Shown here: positions 29,144 to 39,500 of the stretch, piece by piece
How the letters are laid out: each line of letters begins with the position of its first letter
How positions within the stretch are numbered: the stretch's first letter is position 1
Assembly (NCBI RefSeq): GCF_000372725.1
Contig: NW_005198966.1
Coordinates: 1,384,185-1,448,184, forward strand
Length of the DNA stretch: 64,000 nucleotides
Direction: 5' to 3'
From: Emiliania huxleyi CCMP1516
Lineage: Eukaryota; Haptophyta; Isochrysidales; Noelaerhabdaceae
The notes under the pieces: model-generated
What the model was told of the DNA's origin: nothing
The model's input: only the letters and a program-made list of their open reading frames with translations
Database searches by the model: none
Translations under genes and position numbers: made by a program

Positions 29144-30346
29144 GTGCACCCATGGCCCAAGAGTCAACTCGGCTCGACGGCTTTAACCATCGTGGGGCAC
29201 GGACATTCTGCGACAACCCAGCCCCCTAGTGGGCTTGCGATCCACCTTTCGCCGCCAACTCTGCTGGGTCAATGCAACGGGAACGGTTTCCTTTGCCTCC
29301 AAAATGTTTCACCATGGAATGCAACGCAAAAAGTCCTTGAGCCCTTGTGTAATGGGACAGAGGCAGTGCCCTTGTGTAATGGGACATGTCCTTCTGGAAA
29401 GGAGTTTGCCATCTACTTCCAAAACGGGACTCCCTGGAATACAACGCTGAGATCTACCCCTTGGCAGAAAGTCCTTCCCCGGGACCACTCGGACACGTCG
29501 AGTGCAGGAGAGGCAGAGCCCTTGTGCAATGGGACATGTTCTTCTGGAAAGGAGCTTGCTACCTACCAAGTCCTTGAGACCTTGAGCAGTGGGACAGAGG
29601 TAGTGCCCTTCAACAATAGGACATGTGGTATCATTTGGCCACTCCATGGAACCACCGATGCTGCGAAAGCTCTTTGCCTTGATCACTTTCGGCGACGCGG
29701 CAAGCGCGATTGGGTCAGATACGAGCTCCATTGGAACTATGTGTTCTCAAACAAGAATTGCGCTCGGGTGCAGTCCGCATGGATGGGAATGATCTGGCCA
29801 TTTTTTCTTTGCTTTGCTCTCGTTGGGTTTCTTTTCCTTGCTTACTCCCTGCTGACAAGTGCACTGACAATTGGCGACCAGTTTGCTTACCAGACCGTTA
29901 GCAGCCTATTGATTATCCAAGCGTGGTACAAATTGCGACACTATGGTGCAAATACCAAGCTACTGATCATCAACCTGGGTATTCAAATCAAGTGGGTCTT
30001 TGACTGGTGTTTTTGCCTGGCGCCAGCTGCACTTGCGATATGCGGCATCATCCTGCTCGTTGCTTGGGGCATTGCAATCTACAATTTCGTGCGATCCCTC
30101 CTATACTTCGCCAGGTATGCATGCCTCGTCGCCTTTGAGGTCATCACCAGCACTACTGTCAAAACTGTTTGCTTCATTTGGACACCTATTCGACCACCAC
30201 CATCTCTTTTGGGTGCCCCGTATGCATGCAATCGTTTTCGTCAGCAGCTATCGCGACTTCCTTCGGAGGGTTCTCGACTTCGTCAGTCCAGTCGTGAGGG
30301 AGCACTATACCGCACTATCTCCATCGTGGCTTCTAACATTTTCTAA
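29144..30346 (+). CDS. membrane-glycoprotein-like frame inside the LTR element
   Basis: A 400-codon open frame between the 5' LTR and the RNase H frame. It begins after a TGA at 29132 and has no ATG for its first 200 codons, so it is expressed by splicing, by readthrough of that TGA from the open frame at 28760-29134 in the same phase, or not at all. The first half is rich in Cys and N-glycosylation sequons, with repeats of LCNGT (LCNGTEAVPLCNGTCPSGKE, PLCNGTCSSGKE). The second half has hydrophobic segments (MIWPFFLCFALVGFLFLAYS; LAPAALAICGIILLVAWG). The layout is a glycosylated ectodomain followed by membrane spans. It resembles neither gag nor integrase. A captured host gene or an envelope-like gene are both possible. 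Confidence 0.55.
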   Translation: MHPWPKSQLGSTALTIVGHGHSATTQPPSGLAIHLSPPTLLGQCNGNGFLCLQNVSPWNATQKVLEPLCNGTEAVPLCNGTCPSGKEFAIYFQNGTPWNTTLRSTPWQKVLPRDHSDTSSAGEAEPLCNGTCSSGKELATYQVLETLSSGTEVVPFNNRTCGIIWPLHGTTDAAKALCLDHFRRRGKRDWVRYELHWNYVFSNKNCARVQSAWMGMIWPFFLCFALVGFLFLAYSLLTSALTIGDQFAYQTVSSLLIIQAWYKLRHYGANTKLLIINLGIQIKWVFDWCFCLAPAALAICGIILLVAWGIAIYNFVRSLLYFARYACLVAFEVITSTTVKTVCFIWTPIRPPPSLLGAPYACNRFRQQLSRLPSEGSRLRQSSREGALYRTISIVASNIF

Positions 30347-31134
30347 TGTTTGCCAACCGTGCGACGGCGGTTCCATGGACATGTCGAGCATCTCGCCTTG
30401 CAGCTACCACCCATTCCCGTGCCGAAATGCCCTTCGACCCAATGCCAACGAGAGGCCGATGCCATGAGTTCCGCACCGCCTACATGGCCATCGTCGGCGG
30501 ACTACTGTGGCTTGCCAACATGACGCGCGTCGACATTGCTTATTCAGCGTCTCAGCTTGCTCGGTTTATGACCAACCCTGGCCCGTCGCATTTTAAAGCC
30601 GCCATCCGGGTGCTTATCTACGTGCGGGACACAGCTGACCGCGCCCTCGTCATGCAGCCGAACCCCAACCGCAACCTTGAGAGCTACGTCGATTCAAACT
30701 GGGCAACGAAGTTCTCTTGCTCCGGTGGCATGTTCTTCTTCTACGGATGTCTCTTCCACTGGTTCTCCAAGATGCAGCGATCTGTCACGCTGTCTAGTGC
30801 CGAGGCAGAGTTCTTTGGCGCCATGCTAGCCGCCAAGGAGGTGATTTTCATCCGTGAGCTACTGATCGACCTTGGATTTTCCATCGACGGCGCCAGCGTC
30901 ATCAACTGCGACAGCAAATCCGCCGTCGGCATGGCCTTCGATCCCGTTGCCTTCAAGAAGACCAAGCACATCTTGCGCGCCGCCGAATTCCTTCGCGATC
31001 TCGTCAGCCGTGGCGTTATCTCTGTCGAACACCTCCCCGGCGTCGTGATGCTCGCCGACCTGCTCACGAAGGCTGCCTCGCGGGCCATTTTTACTGGCCT
31101 GATCAAGCAGCTTGACGACTTTCATGCCCTCTGA
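30346..31134 (+). CDS. copia-type RT C-terminal end and RNase H
   Basis: The frame from the ATG at 30346 overlaps the preceding stop (TAATG). It encodes the connection region (YMAIVGGLLWLANMTRVDIA, ARFMTNPGPSHFKAAIRVL) and a full Ty1/copia RNase H. The acidic residues are seen in SYVDSNWA, LSSAEAEFF, NCDSKSAV and MLADLLTK, and KKTKHI is conserved. The catalytic part of reverse transcriptase upstream is missing, so this is a 3' remnant of pol held open over 262 codons. It stops 43 bp before the 3' LTR. Confidence 0.88.
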   Translation: MFANRATAVPWTCRASRLAATTHSRAEMPFDPMPTRGRCHEFRTAYMAIVGGLLWLANMTRVDIAYSASQLARFMTNPGPSHFKAAIRVLIYVRDTADRALVMQPNPNRNLESYVDSNWATKFSCSGGMFFFYGCLFHWFSKMQRSVTLSSAEAEFFGAMLAAKEVIFIRELLIDLGFSIDGASVINCDSKSAVGMAFDPVAFKKTKHILRAAEFLRDLVSRGVISVEHLPGVVMLADLLTKAASRAIFTGLIKQLDDFHAL

Positions 31135-31176
31135 ATGTGTTTGTCCCTCGCGCCCCGCACTCGGGCCAGGAGGGGC

Positions 31177-31369
31177 TGTTCCCGGGCATTCACACTATGT
31201 TCCTGAGATAATTTGGCGATTATATCCATAAGGGATTTCATCCCTTTATGGATTGGAGATTCGTGTTTTTGGTTCCGGTTTTGGGTAAAACGTATACAGC
31301 GAACGCGATGCGGCCCCTGCCTAGCTTGCTGCTTCTATGCGCGAGCTACGGCGGGACCGCTATCGTTCA
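31177..31369 (+). repeat. 3' LTR, 193 bp
   Basis: Matches the 5' LTR apart from lacking a 10-bp insert. It is preceded by a purine-rich tract and followed by the CGTGT duplication. Confidence 0.92.
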
Positions 31370-31374
31370 CGTGT

Positions 31375-31981
31375 GTTTTGACGGAATGTGATGTGACGCG
31401 TGGCGGAACCGGCAACCGCGTCTGTCGTCAGTCTCACATGCACGACTCAACTCTCAGCAGTGACGTGCAGAGACGAGAGAGCCAGCGTGCTCGGCCAGCG
31501 TGTCGCCGCTGTCGCACTCGCAGCGTTCGGCAGCCGCGGGACGGGCGAGCGAGTGGAGGCCCCGCACACACCCGGGCCCCCCCCGCGCAGCGCACAGGTT
31601 TGTGTATTTGGGGATTGGGCGTGGGACTGTGCTCCCTCTGTAACTGTATCGTGTATGGTCCAACCAGCGACCAGTGGGACCACGAATCGATGCACGTGCG
31701 CAGTGGCGCGCGAGGCGCGGCGCCCCCCGCCGCACAATAAGCTCTGTGGCCGCGCACATAGACTCAACTCGGCCCATCGGCATCGCTCAATAACTCTCTC
31801 GTGCGGCGCACACACAAAACACATAAAACAGAGTCGATGTGCAGAGTCCCGACATCGCCGGGGGAGAAACGGCGCGCACAGGCGGGCGGATGCCGCGCCG
31901 GCAGGGCCTCGCTGACTCACTCCCGCCGTGGGCAGAGTCGCGTCACGCCGCACCCATCCGCGTACCGCCCCCGGAGGCAGC
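31375..31981. other. no feature seen
   Basis: Spacer between the LTR element and the 3' end of the nucleolin-like gene. Frames here are short, Arg/Ala-rich and motif-free. Confidence 0.5.
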
Positions 31982-33465
31982 TCACCACTTCTTCTGCCAC
32001 GGGTTGCCGCCGCCGTTGCCCTCCTTCTTCTGGCCCGCGTAGTCGATGCGGATCTGCCGGCCGTCGATGGACTCGCCCGCGAGCTCGACCGCCTTGTCGA
32101 CCTCCTCCGTCGAGCTGAAGGTGACGAAGCCGACGCCCTTGAACTCCTGCGTCTCGCGGTCGTTGAGCCACCGCACGTTCGTCACGGTGCCCGCCGACTT
32201 GAAGAAGTTCGTGATCTTGTCGTCGTCGATCGACCACGGCAGGTTGCCGATGAAGAGCTCGACGCAGCCTTCCGGCTTCTCCTTCTGCGGCTTGTAGGTG
32301 CGCTGCGGCTTGTTCGGGTCGGCTGGCCGCGGCTCGCGCGGCTTGGAGAAGTTGATGCGCGCCGGCCGCCCGCCCAGGTCGACGCCGTTGAGCGCCACCG
32401 CCTTGGTCGCCGCCTCGACCGACTCGAAGTCGATGAAGGCGATGCCGCGGAACTCGCCGTCCTTCTCCACCCACTTGATGCGGGAGATGGCGCCGCAGTC
32501 CTTGAAGGCGGCGCGCACGGTCTCCTCCTCGATGTTCCAGGCAAGATTGCCCAGGAAGATCGAGTTGGACGGCTCGCCCGGGTCGCTGTTGCCCGCCGCG
32601 CCGCCCGCGCGCTCCTTCTTTGCCGTCGCAATCTCAACCTTCATCGCCCGGCCGTCGAGGTCGTTTCCGTTGAGCTTGGTGGCCGCGTCCGCGGCGGCGG
32701 CGGAGGCGAACTGGAGGAAGCCGGCGCCCTTGAACTTGCCCGAGTCCGCGTGCGTGAGCCACTCGATCTTCGTGATCTCGCCGCACTTGGCAAAGACCTC
32801 CTTGATCTGCTCGTCGGTCACCGACCACGGGAGGTTGCCCAGGAAGACGCGGCCGCCCTCCCCCTCGGCGGCGGGCGTGGCGGCCGACGTCGCCGGCGCG
32901 GCCTCCTCCGCGGCCTCCTCCGCCTTGGCCTTTTTCTCCTTCTTCTCCTTCTTCTCCTTCTTCTCCTTCTTGGCCGGCGGCTCCTCGGCGGCCTGCGAGC
33001 GCGGGGTGATGGCGAGGAGGCGTCAGCAAGCGGCGCCGGCGGGCGGTGGCACGACGCGGTGGTGCGGCGGCATGGCGTGAAGCCGCGGACGGTGCGGACC
33101 GGCGCGGCGGCGCCGGCGGAGAGGCGCCGCAGGGCGCGGCATGCGCAGGCGGGGTGGTGGGGATCGGCGGTCACCGGCTCCTCCTCCTTCTCACGCTTCT
33201 TCTTCTTCTCCTTCTTGTCGCCGCCCGCGGCCGCCGCCTCCTTGGCGGCCTTGGCCTCCTTCTTCGCCTTCTTTTCTGCCTTGGCGGCCGCCGCCTCGTC
33301 CACCGCCGGCGCCGCCTCGGCCGCCGCGAGCTTCTTCGCCTTCTGCGGGCACCAGCACGGAGAGAGGTGAGCGGGCGAAGCGGCGGCGGCGCGCGCGCAC
33401 GGTTAGGGGCTGGGCCGCACCTCGGCCTTGCGAGCCTTCTTCTCCTCCTTCGTCAGATCTCCCAT
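31982..33465 (-). CDS. nucleolin-like protein with three RRMs
   Basis: I infer three exons: 33421-33465 (MGDLTKEEKKARKAE), 33175-33342 and 31982-32992, with GT-AG introns of 78 and 182 bp, giving 407 residues. The N-terminal third is alternating Lys and Glu/Ala (KEKKEKKEKK), as in nucleolin/NSR1-type proteins. RRM1 (about 119-195, RVFLGNLPWSV), RRM2 (about 214-289, NSIFLGNLAWNI) and RRM3 (about 315-392, VELFIGNLPWSI) each have RNP2, and their RNP1 sequences are KGAGFLQF, RGIAFIDF and KGVGFVTF. The C terminus has only a short GNGGGNPW tail rather than a long RGG domain. The expected role is nucleolar pre-rRNA processing. Exon joins keep the frame exactly, which supports the model. Confidence 0.88.
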
Positions 33466-33542
33466 TGATGGTGCGTCGTGGCTTGGCTCGTCGCCACCCT
33501 GGAGCCGTGTGAAAGAATTTTACACGTAGCCGGTCGCAGGAC

Positions 33543-33725
33543 ACGATTCACGCGAGAATCGGCGAGAGACTGCGAAGAGAGATAGGAAGAGGCAGACTCC
33601 CTAGGGTGGGTGACGGATAGCGCACCACACACCTCTCCTTAAAATCCCTGTGTGGTGGCGGCGTGCCGTCCTCCCATCCCTCCCTTGGGTTGTCTGTTTT
33701 CTTTCTTTTCTTTTACGATTCACGC
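33543..33725 (+). mobile_element. 5'-truncated retroposon, (TTTC)n type
   Basis: ACGATTCACGC at 33543-33553 and 33715-33725 encloses 161 bp ending TGTCTGTTTTCTTTCTTTTC. The body matches 57735-57887 closely. It lies about 80 bp upstream of the nucleolin-like start codon, probably within its promoter or 5' region. Confidence 0.9.
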
Positions 33726-33977
33726 ACGATTCACGTGCCGCCGGGTGCAACTTTGTCCTATACGAGAGGGGAATCCCTGGGACCCTGTCGTGTGGGTGAA
33801 CCCTGCCCAGCCCCCTCCGTGACGCGATGCGCTCCCCGCTCCCGTCGCGGTCCCGTTCCTCCCCTGTGTCCCTGATCGTCCTTACAAGATCCTGCTCGCG
33901 CAGGTGGGGACCCTGTCCTTCTCCCACCCCTTGTTTGGTGTGTCCGTTTTATTTATTTGTTTATACACGATTCACGC
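33726..33977 (+). mobile_element. retroposon, (TTTA)n type, at the same target sequence
   Basis: ACGATTCACG at 33726-33735 abuts the previous element's duplication and recurs after the tail at 33967-33976. The enclosed 231 bp contain the ATCCCTGGGACCCTG and GCGATGCGCTCCCC blocks and end TGTCCGTTTTATTTATTTG. Two families have therefore used the same target. Confidence 0.85.
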
Positions 33978-34046
33978 GACAGGCGAGGCGCGGGCGACGG
34001 CTTCCTCAGAAGCCGTGTGAAAAGAAACTTTATGCATACCCGTTGG

Positions 34047-34150
34047 TTGTCTCTATTTTTGCAAAATCCTGCAAAGGTGGGGACGTGTCTGTCCTCGACC
34101 CAGCCCTAGCTTGGGATGTCCGTTTTATTTATTTATTTATTTATTGTCTC
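34047..34150 (+). mobile_element. short retroposon copy, (TTTA)n type
   Basis: TTGTCTC at 34047-34053 and 34144-34150 encloses about 90 bp starting near TTTTGCAAAATCCTGC and ending TGTCCGTTTTATTTATTTAT. The copy is almost identical to the one at 41837-41924, including the 5' break point. Confidence 0.75.
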
Positions 34151-35688
<1,538 letters not shown>

Positions 35689-36057
35689 ATGATCACGTTT
35701 GGCACGAAGAAAACGGGCAAAGGGCCCTTCATCAGCAAGGTCCGCCGGTGGGTAGAGGAGGCGCTGCCGCCCGAGCACCGCGAGACGATGGTGATGGTGA
35801 ACGAGCTGCAGTGCTTCGAGCCCGGGTGCGCCCCGCTCGAGACCGTGGTGACGCTGCTCGAGGAGAACAACCCAATCATGTTCAAGCTCTTTAAGCCGAT
35901 AACAGAGGTGGGTCAGGAGGAGGTGATCGTGGAGCTGCGGCGGCGGCTGAGCGGCGGCGCTCTGGTGCAGCACGTGAATGGGGAGTCAGCGCCGCCGGCA
36001 GCAGCTCATGCAGCCGCCGCCGCCGATGTCTCAATATGCGAACCTGCCTTATCGTGA
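35689..36057 (+). CDS. small conserved-looking protein, 122 residues
   Basis: The ATG at 35689 opens a compact hydrophilic protein (MITFGTKKTGKGPFISKVRR, then VNELQCFEPGCAPLETVVTL and PIMFKLFKPITEVGQEEVIV). The CxxxGCxPxET segment followed by a KLFKPxxEVxxEEV strand looks like a small conserved domain that I associate with plant and algal proteins of unknown function. I cannot name it. The last 30 residues are Ala-rich and may be non-conserved. No signal peptide or membrane segment is seen. Introns are not needed to explain it. Confidence 0.6.
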   Translation: MITFGTKKTGKGPFISKVRRWVEEALPPEHRETMVMVNELQCFEPGCAPLETVVTLLEENNPIMFKLFKPITEVGQEEVIVELRRRLSGGALVQHVNGESAPPAAAHAAAAADVSICEPALS

Positions 36058-36547
36058 GGCCGCGCACAAATACTTGTAATGTTGTGCTGCGCGACGGATG
36101 GATGGGTCCTAGTACTGACGCCGGCCGTCGTCCATCCCGCGTGCTGCGCTCGAGAGCCCTAGCTGTCCATCCCGTACGTTGGTTCAGGTTATGATACACA
36201 GCGACCGGCAAAACGATCGTCACACACATCAGACTCGGACATACGCGCGCGGGCACCGCGGTCCGCGCGCGGCGCGCGCGTGAGCGTTCGCCGCGCCGCG
36301 CCCGGGGGCGCGGGCGCGCCCCGTGCGCGCGGCCTGCCGACCTCGCGCTCGGGATGGTGGTACGTGCCGCTCCGCTCACACACTGAGTGCACACACCGTT
36401 TCAGCTCACGCGACGACGAGAGATTAGCACTCTCGCCCCTGAGTGTCCGAGCCGCGGCTGCAAAGAAAGAGAGCTGTCGGGTGAGTGTGCGTGTCGCGTG
36501 TGCGGAAGTGCGTCGAGTAGCGGCGCCCCGCGTCCCTCGGCGCGCAC
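36058..36547. other. no feature seen; may hold the last exon of the ATG11 gene
   Basis: The minus-strand ATG11 frame reaches GTCATGTGAGTGCG at 36548, where GTGAGT is a strong donor. A final short exon could therefore lie in this interval. I could not identify it. Confidence 0.35.
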
Positions 36548-39500
36548 TCACATGACGACCCACCGGTGGGGCAGCACCATCTCCGCGTGGACGACAAAGT
36601 ACGAGTCGCCCTCGGCGAGGTTGTACGGGTTGGCCTGGGGGCGAGGCGGGCAGGGTGGGGGGGGGGGGGGGGGGGGAATGAAACCGCCAACCCCACCCAA
36701 AAATTGCCAAGGGAGGAGGCGGGCGGCAGGGAGGCGGGAGGGGAGGGGCGGGGGTGGCGCTGCGCGCGAGAGAGATGGGAGGGGCGAGAGAGATGGGAGG
36801 GGCGAGAGAGATGGGTGGGGCGAGAGAGATGGGAGGGGCGAGAGAGATGGGTGGGGCGAGAGAGATGGGAGGGGCGAGAGAGATGGGAGGGGCGAGAGAG
36901 ATGGGTGGGGCGAGAGAGATGGGAGGGGCGGCGCCTCGGTCGAGCCTCGCCCGCCCTCGCCGGGGCCGACGGTGGTCGGGCCGTCCACCGCCACGACGCG
37001 GCCGACCACGCAGCGGAGGGCGGCGAGGGGAACCTCCTCCTCCTCGCACCACCGGCGGAGCGACTGCGTCGACTCGCGGGACAGCCAGTGCGTGGGCAGC
37101 CCCGACGGCAGCGCTGGCAGCATGAGCGCCCCAAACGAGACGCCAGCCGCCGGGGCGTGGCGCGGCGGCTGCGCCGCAAAGAGCAGCCGCGCGTTCGCGT
37201 CTGCCGAGAGGTATGAGAGGCGGCGGCCCGCGAGCGCGACCGCGGCGCGGTGCGCCTCCCTCTCCGTCGCCATCACGTGGCCGAGCCGTGCGTTTGCGTG
37301 CGCCGCCTGCCGCGCCGACGAGACGAGCCGCTCCGCCGCACCCTTTGCCGCCGCGTAGAGCTGCTCCGTCGCGGCTGTCGTCGGCAGCGCGAGCGGGGGG
37401 GCGGTCGGCGGCGACTTGCGGCTGCTGCGGGAGGGCGAGGGCTCGCCGCCGCCGCTCGCGCCGGCGGGCGAAGGCGCGGCGGGCGCGGGCGCGGGCGGGC
37501 TCGCGGCCGGCTCGGAGGGCGCGGCGGCCTCTTCGGAGGGGGCGGGGGGGGGCGCGGCGGAGGAGGGGACTCCGGCGGCGGGGGAGCGGCTTCCGGAAGC
37601 CGAGTCTGCGCGCGCCCCTTCGGAGGAGGATCGGCCCGGAGACGCGAGCGCGTGCTGCGACGCCTCCGATCCGCCTCCGCCTCCGCCTCCGCCTCCTCCT
37701 CCTCCCGACGAGTGGCGGCTGCTCACGCGGCCGGGCGGAGGGAGGCACGACATCGCCACCCGCACGGCGGAGGAGAGGGTGCAGTGCGCCTGCCACACCG
37801 CCTCGTGCGACGCCTCGAGCTCCTCGAGCTCGGAGGAGAGCACCCGCCGGCACGCCAGCTGCGCCGTCGGGGGGTCCTCCGCCACGCCGCCGCCGCTCAC
37901 CGTGAGGGCGAGGGTCACCGGCGTGCCTCCGTCTGAGAGTTGCTCGCTCGCCTCCGCGTCCGAGGCGGCGGCGGCGGAGGCGGCATCGCCCGCCGCCGCC
38001 TCGCGGCTGCCCGCGGCGGCGGCGAGCGCGGAGCGCGCCTCTGCGAGCTGCTCCTCGAGCTTGGCTGCGCGGCGGCGCTCCGCAGAGAGCGACGCCTCCG
38101 CCTTGTCGCACCGCCGGCGAAGGGACGCGGCGACGCTCTCCTGCGCGGTGACGCGCCGCTGCAGCTGCGAGGCGGCGGCAATCGGCAGCCCCTCCATCGG
38201 AGTGCCGAGCGCCTCGAGCGCAGCGCCCAGCTCGGAGAGCTCGCCGCTGACGCCGCCGGTCAGGGCGCCGCCGCCGTCGCCGCCGTCCACGTCGAGGGCG
38301 GCGGCCGCGTAGGCGACGTCGCGCTCGCCGCTGACGTCCCTGTTGTAGAAGCGGCCGGACAGGTCGAGCGCCGCGAGCGGCGTCGACGCGAGCGCGGGGA
38401 AGGCGCCTTGCCCGTCGGCGCGGGCCCGCCTCCTCCGCCCGGCGCGGTTGAGAGCGGACTGCGCCGAGAGGGAGCGCTGGATCGGCAGGCGCCCCTCGTC
38501 GCGCGCGCGGCTCGCACCCTCGTCCGAGGTCGACCGCGCGATCCCCTCGGGCGCCGCCTCCGCAGCCGCCCCCTCCTCGCCGCCGCTGCCGGACGCGCGG
38601 GCCTCAGGCGAGGCTCCCTCGGCGCCGTCATCGGCGAGCGCCAGCTGCTGCGCCGCGAGAGCGCGAGCCGACGCCACGGCGGCGGCGGCGACCGACGCCA
38701 CCGCAATCGAGCCGGCGGCGGGCTCGGGGCAGACTGCAGGAGGGCTGCGCTCGAGAGACGCGTCCGGCGAAGGCGCAGCGTCGGCGATCGCGCTTGTCGA
38801 GGGCCTGGGCGGGCTGGCCGTCCCCGGTGGCGGAGGCCCCACGGGAGGGATATCCGTCGGAGGGAGCCGCGCGAGCGAGGCGCCCGCGGGGGACGCCGCC
38901 GACCCGCCCGCTGCCCCTTGCGGCGCCGGCCCGGCCCCGAGGCTGCTGCTCGCTCCGCCGCACGCCGCCCCGGGCGAGACCGCCCCCTCCGCCTCCGCGC
39001 CGCCCTCGCCTTGCGCCGCTGGGACAGACGGCGGGTGGGCGTGGCCGGCGTCCGCCGCGGGCGCCTCCACAACGACCGCCTCGGAGCCAGCCAGTGCCTC
39101 GGAGCTGCCCGCGCGTACTCCGCTCGGCGCGGCGGCGGCGCTGCCTCCTTCCAACGGAGGGGCCGGCGGGGGCGTGGGGGAGGAGGAGGTTGCGGCGGAC
39201 GCGAGGGAGGATACGAGGGGCACACTCTCCCGCACGCCGGCATGCCCCTGCGCGCACGCGGGAGGGCGTGTGAGGCGGGATCGAGGCGCGGGGGGGGCGC
39301 CTCTCCCTCTCGACGCGCGCCGTCGCAGAGGCGGAGCCGGCCGGCTGCTGCGAGGGGAAGAGCGCCGAGGCGGGCGGGCCGGCGCCGGCGGCGCGCTCCG
39401 CGCCGTGCGGCGCCTCCGCGTCTCGCGGCAGGTCGATGGCTTGCGAGAGGGCGAGGATGGTCGAGTCGGCGAAGTCGCCGTCCACGCCCGCGCCAGGCAC

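Larger units (their letters stand above)
28459..31369 (+). mobile_element. complete short LTR retrotransposon, copia-type RNase H
   Basis: The element is 2911 bp. It is bounded by near-identical LTRs starting TGTTCCCGGG and ending CGTTCA, and by a 5-bp target-site duplication CGTGT (28454-28458 and 31370-31374). A primer-binding-site-like TGGCTCCGCCTCCGG starts right after the 5' LTR, and a polypurine stretch AGGAGGGG lies just before the 3' LTR. The only retroviral enzyme encoded is the end of reverse transcriptase plus RNase H of Ty1/copia type. No gag, protease or integrase is present, and the internal region is about half the usual copia length. The rest is a membrane-protein-like frame. 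It must have relied on enzymes from another element. Confidence 0.92.

Noticed and set aside
31928-33370. 480-codon open frame on the plus strand over the nucleolin-like gene
   Set aside because: It is the antisense of the RRM gene. Its Leu/Arg/Ala-rich composition is the complement of Lys/Glu-rich coding sequence.
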